Of a stretch of DNA of 64,000 nucleotides, positions 43,243-52,766 are shown piece after piece. This DNA comes from Maridesulfovibrio sp. (lineage in GTDB: Bacteria > Desulfobacterota > Desulfovibrionia > Desulfovibrionales > Desulfovibrionaceae). The stretch lies in assembly GCF_963667685.1 (NCBI RefSeq), contig NZ_OY763931.1:806001-870000 (forward strand), in the 5' to 3' direction. Position 1 is the first letter of the stretch; each line of letters starts with the position of its first letter. The translations under genes were made by a program, and so were the position numbers. The notes under the pieces are model-generated. The model was given only the letters and a program-made list of their open reading frames with translations. It had not been told where the DNA came from and did no database searches.

Positions 43243-44235
43243 ATGAACCAAGAACTTCTTAGCGTTAAGGAAACTGTGGATCTGATTGCCGATGGGAAAA
43301 TCCTTCTTATTGCCGGAGATGAGAGCCTTCTCGCAGAACTTCCAAAGGGTAAGTGGATAGGTGGAACCATTCCTTATTTTGTTTCTTCCTCCGAAGGTGG
43401 TCTTGTTACCCAAAAACAACTTTTTGTAACCGATATTTCTGATGTCGCAGCTTCTATTACTCTGAAAAAGTATAATCAGGATGAGCTTGGAAACGTATAC
43501 AAGGATGCAGGGTATGGCGGTTTCAGCTTTATCATCATCCCTGCTTCAAGTCCGGCACATGTTTCTTTTGCACTTAATGCGCCCAACTATCAGGATTTTG
43601 GGTCACAACCATTAGTGGGCTGGATTTCCGGTGTATTGTTGGACGACCTCGGCAAGGTAAAGCCAAAAGTTTTCAGCGGTGCAACAGGAAACAGTTACGA
43701 AGACGAGGCCTTGGTCATGCATGTTGACCTGATTCCCGGCAAAACAATTGATGTTGGAATTGTCAACATTTTCGAGCAGGGAGACGGCGATACACTTACA
43801 TTTAATCAGGATTCCTTTGCGGCTGATTCTGTAATGGTCAATGGGGTCAAAAAGAATTTTGCGGAATATATCGCAGAAAAGAACATTGACACAAAGCTTC
43901 CCCTGGTTGCCGATTATTACGGAGCGCTGATCAATATCAGCTTTCAGGCAGTGTCTCCTGAAGATGGTGTAAGCTTTTACGCACCTGTTTTTTCAGGTGT
44001 CCGCTACAAGCATGCCAAGCCTTTGGCTGATTATGCAGGAGCTTTCAACAAACAGCTGACGGATAATGATGTTGCCGGAAAGAAAATCGCTTTTTCCTGT
44101 AACTGCATCCTCAACTATCTCTATTCAGAACTTGAAGGTAAAAAGACTGATCCATTTGTAGGACCGATAACATTTGGTGAGATTGCATACCAGCTGTTAA
44201 ACCAGACATTAGTCTATGTGGATATTCATGATTAA
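43243..44235 (+). CDS. Protein of unknown function, possibly FIST-like (DUF6976 type)
   Basis: 330 residues, soluble. The C-terminal SCNCILNYLYSELEGKKTDPFVGPITFGEIAYQLLNQTLVYV is like the end of FIST sensory domains (Cys motif followed by G-xx-T-F-GE), and the body alternates short strands and helices. I recall similar proteins in Desulfovibrio under DUF6976, from memory only. If FIST-like, it would bind a small ligand such as an amino acid. Operon with the 77-residue protein; a strong terminator follows. Confidence 0.5.
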   Translation: MNQELLSVKETVDLIADGKILLIAGDESLLAELPKGKWIGGTIPYFVSSSEGGLVTQKQLFVTDISDVAASITLKKYNQDELGNVYKDAGYGGFSFIIIPASSPAHVSFALNAPNYQDFGSQPLVGWISGVLLDDLGKVKPKVFSGATGNSYEDEALVMHVDLIPGKTIDVGIVNIFEQGDGDTLTFNQDSFAADSVMVNGVKKNFAEYIAEKNIDTKLPLVADYYGALINISFQAVSPEDGVSFYAPVFSGVRYKHAKPLADYAGAFNKQLTDNDVAGKKIAFSCNCILNYLYSELEGKKTDPFVGPITFGEIAYQLLNQTLVYVDIHD

Positions 44236-44258
44236 CAATAAGTTAATTTAAAACTTGA

Positions 44259-44292
44259 CCCCCCGGCAACGGAACTGTTGCCGGGGGGTTTT
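44259..44292 (+). terminator. Terminator after the two-gene operon
   Basis: CCCCCCGGCAAC-GGAACT-GTTGCCGGGGGG is a perfect 12-base stem followed by T4AT3. Confidence 0.93.
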
Positions 44293-44596
44293 ATTTGTAA
44301 TTCGACAAAAAGTATTTATTTTATGAAGTTAAAAGAAAAATAAAAAAACATCAGCAATAAGTATAAAACTGAAATTTAATTATACAAATTAATATATTTT
44401 AATATTAAATAGTTATACTTTTTAATTAGTTGTCAGCAAATAAAGCTGCATGTTTTTGACCTACCATTTTTTATTACCTCGATACCGGCACTGAATCTTA
44501 ATAAATACTGTAGCAATAGTAATTTTATTGGTGTATTAATGTTCTGTATATCCTTTTAATCATGTATGATCTTGCTATAACATCAGGAGTTGGGGA
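44293..44596. other. 304-base AT-rich gap upstream of adiA
   Basis: No gene or repeat seen. It should carry the promoter of the adiA-antiporter operon. Confidence 0.4.
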
Positions 44597-46897
44597 ATGA
44601 AAATTACCAGACATATGTGGCCGGTTCTTATTGTTTCAGCACAATTTGATGCTAAAACAGATGAAGGCTTACGGTTGCGAAATCTTGAAGAAGAATTGAC
44701 ACAAGAACAGGAATGTTCGGTTTACCCTTCATACAGTTACGAAGATGCTGCTGAAATATTCATTTCGCGAGCCGATTTGGGAGCTGTTGTTATTGATTGG
44801 GACATAAACTTTGAACGTTACAGCGAAGACGAAGGTCCTGAATATCTACTCAAAGAGATCCGCAAGCGGAATAAGAACATTCCCATTTTCCTGCTTACTG
44901 AAAGAATCACCATGGCGAACATTCCTACGGATGTTCTGGCCCAGATTAATGAATGCCTATGGAAAACAGCAGATACCGCTGAATTTTTAGCCGGACGCAT
45001 TGAGACCCGGCTCGTAGAATACGTTCAGTCCGTATTCCCTATTTTCTTTGGGGAAATGGTTAAATATTCAGAAGCTTACAAATACGCTTGGCATACTCCC
45101 GGACATATGGGTGGCGAAGGTTTTCTCAAAAGCCCCGCCGGAGTTGCCATGCATAAATTTTACGGTGAGAACGTTTTCCGCTCCGATCTTTCCATATCCG
45201 TGCCGGAACTCGGCTCCCTGCTTGATCACAGCGGAGTTGTAGGCAATGCAGAAAAGAACTCCGCCCGAGTATTTGGCGCTGACCACACCTACTATGTGCT
45301 TAACGGAACCTCAAACGTCAACCAGATCATATGGCGCAGCCAGCTGGTCCGCGACGATATCGCCTTTGTGGACCGCAACTGCCACAAATCACTTAACTAT
45401 GCCATGGTAATCACCGATGCATACCCGATCTACATGGTTCCCAGACGCAACAAGCGCGGTATAATCGGTCCCTGCCGCCTTTCTGAATTTTCCGAAGAAT
45501 CCATCCAAACCAAGGTTCGTGAAAACTCACTCATTCCCGAAGAACTTAAGGAGCAGAGCGTGCGGATGTCCGCACTGACGAACTCCACATACGACGGAGT
45601 CTGCTATAATGTAATCAATATAAAAAAACAGCTCCAGAAAAGTGTGGACAACCTCCATTTTGACGAAGCGTGGTACGCCTATGCCCGCTTCCATCCCATG
45701 TACAAAGACCATTTCGGCATGGCTGATGATGATCTTAATGAACATCATCCGCCGATCTTCTGCTCCCACTCCACCCACAAACTGCTGACCGCCTTTTCGC
45801 AGGCCTCCATGCTACATGTCCGCGACGGAAGCAGCATCAAGATAGATCCTGATGAACTCAACGAATCTTACATGATGCACGGATCCACATCCCCCCAGTA
45901 CAGCATGATCGCCTCCCTCGATGTCGCCACCAAGATGATGGAAGACAGCGGCGAAGTGCTTATGCATGACACCATGGTAGAAGCTGTTAATCTGAGGAAA
46001 AAGGTTTCCATGATCGCCAGCGAAATGAAAGAAAAAGACAGCTGGTTCTTTGAAATGTGGCAGCCGGAAAAGGTTCTCGTAGGCAAAGACTACAAAAAAT
46101 TTGAAGATGTGGACACTGAATATCTGTGCACACACCAACACCCTTGGGTCTTCACAGCTGAAGATAACTGGCACGGTTTCGAAGACATGGAAGAAGAATA
46201 CGCCATGCTCGATCCCATCAAGCTGACTTTCACAACCCCGGGGCTGCGTCATGACGGCAGCATGGAAGATGAGGGAATCCCGGCCTCAATCGTAACCGAC
46301 TACCTGATCAACCACGGTATAGTTTGCGAAAAAACCGACTACTATTCCTTCCTCATGCTCAACTCCATCGGAACCACCAAAGCCAAGCAGGGTTCTCTTC
46401 TGGCCGGACTGCTTAAATTCAAGGAAGTATACGACGCCAACCGGCCCCTTGATATAGTCCTGCCGGCTTTAGTTAAAAATTACCCGGAAACATACTCCGG
46501 GGTTGGAGTAAAAGACCACTGCGACGCGATACACAACTACTACAAAGAACACAGACTGCTCGATAAGATGCAAGCCGCATTTCAGGTTATCCCGGAACAA
46601 GCCATAAAGCCGTCCGAAGCATATCACGCCGTGGTCCGCAAAAATGTGGAATATGTCGAACTATCAGAAATGAAAGATCGCATTCCGGCAGTGATGGTTG
46701 TTCCTTACCCCCCCGGCATCCCGATCATTATGGGTGGCGAAATTCTAAACAGCAAAGCTCAGCCCGTATTTGACTATCTGATGGCGCGTCAGGACTTCGA
46801 AAACGTTTTCCCCGGCTACGAAAGCGATATCCACGGAGTGGAGCGCATTGAACGCGGAGGTAAGAAATACTTCAAAACCATGTGCCTGAAGAAATAA
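44597..46897 (+). CDS. adiA: Arginine decarboxylase, biodegradative type
   Basis: 766 residues with the full layout of the inducible amino-acid decarboxylases: an N-terminal wing domain (1-140), a PLP domain with HFDEAWYAYARFHPMY (354-369) and the PLP lysine K395 in SHSTHKLLTAFSQ, and a C-terminal domain ending YPPGIPIIMGGE. The EAWYAYARF stretch is that of AdiA rather than of lysine or ornithine decarboxylases. It turns arginine into agmatine and consumes a proton. The AdiC-like antiporter two genes downstream supports the substrate call. Confidence 0.9.
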   Translation: MKITRHMWPVLIVSAQFDAKTDEGLRLRNLEEELTQEQECSVYPSYSYEDAAEIFISRADLGAVVIDWDINFERYSEDEGPEYLLKEIRKRNKNIPIFLLTERITMANIPTDVLAQINECLWKTADTAEFLAGRIETRLVEYVQSVFPIFFGEMVKYSEAYKYAWHTPGHMGGEGFLKSPAGVAMHKFYGENVFRSDLSISVPELGSLLDHSGVVGNAEKNSARVFGADHTYYVLNGTSNVNQIIWRSQLVRDDIAFVDRNCHKSLNYAMVITDAYPIYMVPRRNKRGIIGPCRLSEFSEESIQTKVRENSLIPEELKEQSVRMSALTNSTYDGVCYNVINIKKQLQKSVDNLHFDEAWYAYARFHPMYKDHFGMADDDLNEHHPPIFCSHSTHKLLTAFSQASMLHVRDGSSIKIDPDELNESYMMHGSTSPQYSMIASLDVATKMMEDSGEVLMHDTMVEAVNLRKKVSMIASEMKEKDSWFFEMWQPEKVLVGKDYKKFEDVDTEYLCTHQHPWVFTAEDNWHGFEDMEEEYAMLDPIKLTFTTPGLRHDGSMEDEGIPASIVTDYLINHGIVCEKTDYYSFLMLNSIGTTKAKQGSLLAGLLKFKEVYDANRPLDIVLPALVKNYPETYSGVGVKDHCDAIHNYYKEHRLLDKMQAAFQVIPEQAIKPSEAYHAVVRKNVEYVELSEMKDRIPAVMVVPYPPGIPIIMGGEILNSKAQPVFDYLMARQDFENVFPGYESDIHGVERIERGGKKYFKTMCLKK

Positions 46898-46933
46898 ATT
46901 GTTAACAATACAACAATTAAACCGGAGGGCCGC

Positions 46934-48334
46934 ATGACAGGATCTGGCTCCAAAAACAAATTGTCAGTATTCACACTGATGATGATTAATGTTGCTGCGA
47001 TTCTGTCCTTACGCGCCCTGCCGGGACTCGCAGAATACGGCTGGGGACTGATCTTCTACCTTGCCCTTGGTTCCATCAGTTTTTTTATCCCTTCGGCCCT
47101 TGTTGCGGCGGAACTGGCCTCCGGCTGGGATGAAGAAGGCGGTGTTTACCTCTGGGTACGAGAAGCGTTCGGGCCCAAATGGGGGTTTGTAGCCATCTTC
47201 ATGCAATGGGTGGAGAACCTGCCATGGTTCCCGGCTGTCCTCGCTTTTGCCGGATCAGCAATCGCCTACACCTTCAATCCTCAGCTTGCGGATAACAAAT
47301 GGTTCATTGTGGCGGTCATTCAAGTAGCTTTATGGCTGGCAACCTTAATGAACTTCCGAAACATGAAACTTTCGGCTTTCTTCAGTTCTTCCGGCGCCAT
47401 CGTCGGGACAATTGTTCCCGGCATACTGATCATAGTGCTCGGCATTGATCATGTACTTTCAGGGGGCACGGTACAAATTCCGTTCACTCCTGAAGCCCTC
47501 ATGCCCGACATAGAAAATCTGCAACAACTAATGCTGCTTGCGGCAATGCTGATTTCTTTCACAGGCATGGAAATGTCGGCAGTACACGTAAATGAAGTCC
47601 GCAATCCGGCTGTTAATTATCCTAAGGCGATCTTCACCGCCAGTGCCTTGATCATCGGCCTGTCCGCGTTAGGATCACTGGCAATCGCCATGGTCGTCCC
47701 CGCAGACGGGGTAAGTCTCAGTGCCGGGGTATGTCAGGCCTTCGACAAGCTGTTTCAGATTCACAAGATGGAATTCATGACCCCGATCATCTGCTTTCTT
47801 ATGGCATATGGAGCCTTGACCATGGTTATCACATGGATGGTCGGACCTTCAAAAGGAATACGTGAGGTAGCCCGCGAGGGGTATCTGCCCAAACTCTGGC
47901 AAAAAACCAACCGTTACGGCATCCCGACCAATATCCTGCTCATACAGACAGCACTCTCGGCGCTGGTTTCCTGCGCTATTTTGTTTATGCCTACCGTCTC
48001 TAGCGCTTTCATGCTCATGAGCGCGCTGGCTGTGCAGCTGTACCTGATCATGTATCTACTCATGTTCGCTGCGGCCATACGCCTGCGTTACACAAGGGCG
48101 GATGTTAAACGGGGATACACAATTCCCGGCGGTAAAATCGGCATATGGTGCGTATCAGGTCTTGCCATAACAACCTGCATCTTTGTTTTTGCTTTCGGTT
48201 TCATCCCGCCAAAGGCTGTTCTGGATGAAGGTTTCGCAGCCTCTGCGGGCTATATTGGTTTTCTTATCGTGGGGATTTCTGTCTTCACCTACGTCCCTAT
48301 CTACTTCTACAACAAAGCAGTAAAAAAACGCTGA
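46934..48334 (+). CDS. APC-family amino-acid antiporter, GadC-like
   Basis: 466 residues with about twelve membrane helices. The N-terminal MMINVAAILSLRALPGLAEYGWGLI and GGVYLWVREAFGPKWGF resemble the glutamate:GABA antiporter group of the APC superfamily. It lies between adiA and the AdiC-like gene with short spacings (36 and 31 bases), so all three are one operon. Its substrate may be another amino acid/amine pair or the same arginine/agmatine exchange. The pairing of two different antiporters with one decarboxylase is unusual. Confidence 0.85.
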   Translation: MTGSGSKNKLSVFTLMMINVAAILSLRALPGLAEYGWGLIFYLALGSISFFIPSALVAAELASGWDEEGGVYLWVREAFGPKWGFVAIFMQWVENLPWFPAVLAFAGSAIAYTFNPQLADNKWFIVAVIQVALWLATLMNFRNMKLSAFFSSSGAIVGTIVPGILIIVLGIDHVLSGGTVQIPFTPEALMPDIENLQQLMLLAAMLISFTGMEMSAVHVNEVRNPAVNYPKAIFTASALIIGLSALGSLAIAMVVPADGVSLSAGVCQAFDKLFQIHKMEFMTPIICFLMAYGALTMVITWMVGPSKGIREVAREGYLPKLWQKTNRYGIPTNILLIQTALSALVSCAILFMPTVSSAFMLMSALAVQLYLIMYLLMFAAAIRLRYTRADVKRGYTIPGGKIGIWCVSGLAITTCIFVFAFGFIPPKAVLDEGFAASAGYIGFLIVGISVFTYVPIYFYNKAVKKR

Positions 48335-48365
48335 ATAAAATAATAACCAGTGAGGAAGATAAGAC

Positions 48366-49724
48366 ATGTCAGCTGATCACAAAAAAATGGGTGTAGTCGC
48401 CTGTACTGCAGTTGTTGCCGGAAACATGATGGGGTCCGGCATTGCGCTTCTGCCTTCCAATCTTGCGTCCATCGGCAGCATTTCCATTATCGGCTGGGGA
48501 GTGGCCCTGATTGGGGCTCTCGCGCTCGCTTATGTTTATTCGAGATTGGGCATGGAAGACCCACAGGAAGGCGGACCTATCGCTTATTCCGGCGAAGTAG
48601 CCCCTATTCTGGGATACCAGTCCGGTCTGCTTTACTATCACGCGAACTGGATCGGAAACCTTGCCATTGCCATCACCGGGGTTGACTACCTTTCAGTTTT
48701 CTTCCCATCCCTTCAGGACCCGATAGCTTCCGGTATAACATCTTTGACGCTGATCTGGATATTCACCGGAATAAACATACTCGGCGCTGACTGGATCGGC
48801 CGTCTTGTTTCAGTCGGAGTAATCCTGCTTCTTATTCCGGTTGTGATTACCGGAACGGCTGGCTGGATGTTCTTCGACTCCACCCAGTTCCACGCTAACT
48901 GGCTTATAAAAGGACATACACCGGATTCTGCGGTGCTGGCTGCTATCATTCTGTGCATATGGAGCTTCATCGGCATTGAGAGTGCGGCGGTTAACACGGC
49001 GGTGGTTAAAAACCCTAAGCGAACCATCCCGCTTTCCACCATGATCGGAACCGCACTGGCCGGACTGGTTTACATCCTTTCCTGCACAGCCATATCCGGA
49101 ATGTTCCCGGCGGAAAAAATGGCTGCTTCCGGTGCACCTTTTTCGCTGGCAATGGGACATATATGCGCATCTTTACCTTTCGCCCATGCGATTCCTAAAA
49201 TTGTATCTGCTGTAACAGCCTTTGCTTGTCTGGCGTCACTGGGGTCATGGATGATGCTGGTTTCCCAGGCCGGGGCAAGAGCCTCGAGTGATGGAACCCT
49301 GCCGGAAATTTTCGGACGCAAAAACAACCACGGAACGCCTGTCATGGGACTGGTTCTGTCTTCAGTCATGATGAGCATACTGCTTGTCGTGCTTATGCTG
49401 ATTTCGAAAGGCGGTGACACGCAATCCCTGTTCGGAAATATAGCTTCAATAGCCGTACTCCTCACACTGCCGCCTTATTTCTATTCGGCCCTCAACCTGC
49501 TTCGCCGTTACGGATTCCATGCAAAAAAAGCATGGTTGCAAATCATGTCATCTCTTCTGGCCTGCGCGTTCTGTCTAGTCGCCCTTTCCGGTGCGGCGCA
49601 AGACGCCCTTATCGGCTGTATGATTGTTATGCTGTGTACCTTCATCTTCTATGTGGGCAAGGACCGTTCAGAATTCGAGAATAAAGTCAGGGAGACCGCG
49701 AGTCAGTCATCAGAAAACGCCTAG
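48366..49724 (+). CDS. adiC: Arginine/agmatine antiporter, AdiC-like
   Basis: 452 residues, about twelve membrane helices. It shares with AdiC the substrate-site motif GNMMGSGIALLPSNLA, the Trp-bearing WSFIGIESAAVNTAVVKNPKR and the gate region LASLGSWMMLVSQAGARASSDG, including the Trp that stacks on arginine in E. coli AdiC. Together with AdiA it would import arginine in exchange for agmatine. CadB and PotE are related alternatives, but the decarboxylase supports AdiC. Confidence 0.85.
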   Translation: MSADHKKMGVVACTAVVAGNMMGSGIALLPSNLASIGSISIIGWGVALIGALALAYVYSRLGMEDPQEGGPIAYSGEVAPILGYQSGLLYYHANWIGNLAIAITGVDYLSVFFPSLQDPIASGITSLTLIWIFTGINILGADWIGRLVSVGVILLLIPVVITGTAGWMFFDSTQFHANWLIKGHTPDSAVLAAIILCIWSFIGIESAAVNTAVVKNPKRTIPLSTMIGTALAGLVYILSCTAISGMFPAEKMAASGAPFSLAMGHICASLPFAHAIPKIVSAVTAFACLASLGSWMMLVSQAGARASSDGTLPEIFGRKNNHGTPVMGLVLSSVMMSILLVVLMLISKGGDTQSLFGNIASIAVLLTLPPYFYSALNLLRRYGFHAKKAWLQIMSSLLACAFCLVALSGAAQDALIGCMIVMLCTFIFYVGKDRSEFENKVRETASQSSENA

Positions 49725-49753
49725 AGGACTTAAACCCGACTCATACCATATTG

Positions 49754-49792
49754 ATAATCCCGGACTATTGATAATAGCCGGGATTATTTATT
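49754..49792 (+). terminator. Terminator after adiC
   Basis: ATAATCCCGG-CTATT pairs with AATAG-CCGGGATTAT, followed by T-rich sequence. Confidence 0.85.
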
Positions 49793-49888
49793 TAGACCTA
49801 TCTGCAGAAATCTTTTTTACCACTTGAAGGAAGAACTTCTTATGACTACAGTAGTCAAATAAACCTTACTACTTTCTAAGGAGTTGAA

Positions 49889-50905
49889 ATGCTATTTCAC
49901 AGCCAAATGCGTAGATTTATCTACTTCATCATTTTCATATCACTGTTTTCAACCCTGCTGGCAAGCAACCCGGCGAATGCAGCCGGGGCAGACAGCCATA
50001 AAAATATTTCAATTGCGGTGATACCTGAACGGGGTGATCTTGATTTCTGGGATCTGTTGAAGAAAGGGGTAAGTAAGGCAGCCACCGATGACGGAAAAAT
50101 CAAAATTTTCTGGATCGAACCTGCCGGATATGGAAGTTTCAAGGAACAAAGAAATAAACTTGAATGGTGTCTGAACAATAATATAGATGCAGTGGTCATT
50201 TCCCCGGTTCATGGTCTACGGTTGAAAAAGGCTCTCCAAAAAGTTGTGCGGAAAGGTATTCCGGTAATTCAGATGGTTTCAAAATCTCCCATCAGTAAAA
50301 GCGGTTATGTTCATTCGGATAATTTCAACGGAGGCACTTTAGCCGCTGATTTTCTGCAAGGGGAACTCAACGGGTCCGGATCTGTCATATTAGGCCTGTT
50401 TACTCAGGGCAATTCCCCGGTAAACAGCCGGGTAGAAGGATTTAAAAAACGGCTGAAAATGATTGGTTCCAAAATCAAAATTGCCAACTCCATTTATGTA
50501 GGTAAGTCATTGAAGGAAGGAGCTTCAAAAACCAGAATCGCCATGTACGGGAATGATACGCCCAGTTCTAAAACAGGTATTAAAGCTGTTATCGGGTTCA
50601 ATGAGAGCAGTAGCGAAATACTTCTGCATACATTGTCTCAAATGAATAAGCTTGACGGCATTAAATTCGTGGCCTTCAACCCGGACCCGCAAATGATCAA
50701 AGGCATTAAAAGCGGAAAAATAGCGGCGGCTATAGCACAGGACCCGTATGAAATAGGCCGCCTTGCAGTGACTCAGGCCGTTATGGCTGCCCGCGGTCAC
50801 AAAATTCCATCTAATACCAAAACAAATGTTTACCTGATCACTAAAGACAATCTGGATAACCCTAAAATTCAGGAAATACTGGGATTGAAAAAACGCACTC
50901 TGTAA
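49889..50905 (+). CDS. Periplasmic sugar-binding-like protein (Peripla_BP_4)
   Basis: 338 residues with a signal peptide (RFIYFIIFISLFSTLLASNPANA). The body is an RbsB/TorT-like type I binding protein: IAVIPERGDLDFWDLLKKGVSKAA, NNIDAVVISPVHG, VIQMVSKSP, and the C-terminal IAAAIAQDPYEIGRLAVTQA. No permease or ATPase is adjacent, so it may serve as a sensor partner, as TorT does, or feed a transporter encoded elsewhere. AAGGAG precedes the start. Confidence 0.87.
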   Translation: MLFHSQMRRFIYFIIFISLFSTLLASNPANAAGADSHKNISIAVIPERGDLDFWDLLKKGVSKAATDDGKIKIFWIEPAGYGSFKEQRNKLEWCLNNNIDAVVISPVHGLRLKKALQKVVRKGIPVIQMVSKSPISKSGYVHSDNFNGGTLAADFLQGELNGSGSVILGLFTQGNSPVNSRVEGFKKRLKMIGSKIKIANSIYVGKSLKEGASKTRIAMYGNDTPSSKTGIKAVIGFNESSSEILLHTLSQMNKLDGIKFVAFNPDPQMIKGIKSGKIAAAIAQDPYEIGRLAVTQAVMAARGHKIPSNTKTNVYLITKDNLDNPKIQEILGLKKRTL

Positions 50906-50969
50906 TTCTTTAACTTTTACTTCAGCTTTTAGTCCATATACCAGTATCAATTAGCATCTGAACTTACGA

Positions 50970-51009
50970 TAAAGCCTCCGAGCCAATTAAATAGTTTCGG
51001 AGGCTTTAT
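50970..51009. terminator. Bidirectional terminator
   Basis: AAAGCCTCCGA pairs with TTCGGAGGCTTT between two convergent genes; T-rich ends occur on both strands. Confidence 0.85.
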
Positions 51010-51013
51010 CTAT

Positions 51014-51328
51014 TTATTTAATACCGCGCTTGGAAGCCTTAAGCGGGTTAACCATTTTAGCTTTACCTGCAACAGCCGTCTTGATCAGATGTTTGTTTTC
51101 CTCAAACAACTCTACCGTTTGAAACCCGTTCATTTCCAACAAATCCCATATTTCCTGTCGCCTTACGCCGTAACGGTTAATATCGGCATGCTTCTTATCA
51201 ACTTTGCTGTGCTCAGTCAGATAAAGCCCCTTACTGTCAATAGCCAGCAGCCTTTTACGTCCTTCAAGCTCAACTTCCTGAATGATCATGTCTGCGGTTG
51301 TTCCGAATCTGTTTACTCCATCAAGCAT
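51014..51328 (-). CDS. Hypothetical protein
   Basis: 104 residues, basic, not recognised. The start at 51328 has TTGGAG eight bases upstream. No signal or membrane segment. It follows the DUF5675 gene on the same strand (about 23 bases apart), so they may form an operon. Confidence 0.65.
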   Translation of the reverse strand: MLDGVNRFGTTADMIIQEVELEGRKRLLAIDSKGLYLTEHSKVDKKHADINRYGVRRQEIWDLLEMNGFQTVELFEENKHLIKTAVAGKAKMVNPLKASKRGIK

Positions 51329-51351
51329 ATGTTTCTCCAATTTTGAATGAA

Positions 51352-51786
51352 TTAATGATATTGACTTTCAAGATCACTTAATCCAGATATGGAAACAATG
51401 TCAATCTCTGCGCTGTCACTCCCAGCCATGGCAGCCATGAATTCTTTGAATCCGTCACGGCTACCCAGCACTGCCCGCTTGCCTTTCAAATAACCTGGTC
51501 TACTCCCTGTAAGCGGGCATCCTTCGGTGTCATCAACTGTATTACCGGCATGGATGCGCACGTATGAACGATTCGGGACGTCTTTAATGGTCCATAGCTT
51601 ACGCCCTTTGGAGGGAGAAAACTCCAGCTTCAAAGGATAACGGCCTTGCGGTATACAGGAAACACCTGCCCTATTCTCACGCCAAGGCTCCTCAAGACTC
51701 CAGCATATAACCTTTCCGTCCACCAGAAAAACACCAAGCGTAGCTTCCCGGCCACTCTCAATGCGAACCAATTTAACCTGTTTCAT
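51352..51786 (-). CDS. DUF5675 family protein
   Basis: 144 residues. The middle part WSLEEPWREN, IPQGRYPLKLEFSPSKGRKLWTI and VRIHAGNTVDDTEGCPLTG has the order of DUF5675, with HAGN...GC reminiscent of an L,D-transpeptidase-like active site. DUF5675 genes are frequent in phages and next to lysis genes, but nothing else phage-like lies here. AAGGAG stands before ATG 51786. Confidence 0.75.
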   Translation of the reverse strand: MKQVKLVRIESGREATLGVFLVDGKVICWSLEEPWRENRAGVSCIPQGRYPLKLEFSPSKGRKLWTIKDVPNRSYVRIHAGNTVDDTEGCPLTGSRPGYLKGKRAVLGSRDGFKEFMAAMAGSDSAEIDIVSISGLSDLESQYH

Positions 51787-51924
51787 CAACTACTCCTTAA
51801 ATTGAAATTCGAGGTGGATCACCAGCGGTCAATCCACACAACATCCAATTCAGTTTACGGATCAGCCGGACACAAACAATATTGACAATGTCTGAGAGAC
51901 TCGAAGTGATGACAAGATGAAAAT

Positions 51925-52662
51925 CTAATGAATGGATGATCTTGGTTTGAATACAAACAGAGAAAAGGCAAAAAGCAGAACCCCGACCACTCCAAATAAT
52001 CTTTGCGGGCCGTCAATATAAAACAGAACCCTCAGGCCACTGCCCCATAGAAAAAGAATAGACGAGCTTAGAATTAATACAGCCCAACCACATATAATAT
52101 TATCTACAGCAAACAACTTCAGCAATTCAGGCAAGGCCTTACTTAAGAGCAACCAAAGTAAATAGCTGACAAATGCCCCACCTATCAGAAACACCCACCA
52201 CGGGGACAGGCCCATTCCCTTATTAAACAGACCGACATCACCGTGGTTCGCGAAGGCACGCATGTAGATATAGGCAACAAGCTCCATGAGATTCACCACT
52301 GCCAGCCAAAAAGCTGAATGATACGCCCATTTATTGCGCAGCCGGCCTGTATTCATAAAGAACAAGCAGACACAAGCCACTATCGAGTGCATTATCAGAG
52401 GGAGAACACCTATGAACGCACCATGCAGATCGTGCCCTTGGGCAAAGATGCGGTTATAATCAACTCCCTCATCCCAGCCGGTCATCATCACCGGATTACC
52501 CCAGATAATTCCCAGTGGATTTTTCATCTCGCCCAAGAAATACGCTGTGGTGCTGTGTGTAAACTCATGAACTACAACCACAATAGATTGCAGAATCAGA
52601 ATACTTATGACAGTCACACCCAAATAACGCACAGTTTGTATTAACTTAAGAGAGTTTTTCAT
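51925..52662 (-). CDS. Membrane protein with HExxH motif, possible M50-like protease
   Basis: 245 residues with about six membrane helices. H32-E-F-T-H36 lies in the first long hydrophobic segment, as in intramembrane zinc proteases of the M50 type. A GHDLHGAFIGVLPLIMHS segment near 95 could give a further ligand. The usual NPDG or LDG motif of M50 enzymes is not evident, so the protein may be a distant or inactive relative. It is transcribed alone. Confidence 0.55.
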   Translation of the reverse strand: MKNSLKLIQTVRYLGVTVISILILQSIVVVVHEFTHSTTAYFLGEMKNPLGIIWGNPVMMTGWDEGVDYNRIFAQGHDLHGAFIGVLPLIMHSIVACVCLFFMNTGRLRNKWAYHSAFWLAVVNLMELVAYIYMRAFANHGDVGLFNKGMGLSPWWVFLIGGAFVSYLLWLLLSKALPELLKLFAVDNIICGWAVLILSSSILFLWGSGLRVLFYIDGPQRLFGVVGVLLFAFSLFVFKPRSSIH

Positions 52663-52702
52663 CTTACCATAGTACGCCTTTCGGCACTTCGGTCAATGAA
52701 AA

Positions 52703-52731
52703 GCCCCGTCCTTCGGATCGAAGAACGGGGC
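52703..52731 (-). terminator. Terminator after the nitroreductase gene or the HEFTH gene's boundary
   Basis: GCCCCGT-CTTCG and CGAAG-ACGGGGC form a stem, followed on the minus strand by TTTTC. It lies just after the stop of the ferredoxin-nitroreductase gene. Confidence 0.8.
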
Positions 52732-52766
52732 CGTTTAGCTCCTTTGGTTACAGGGAATGGAAGGTA

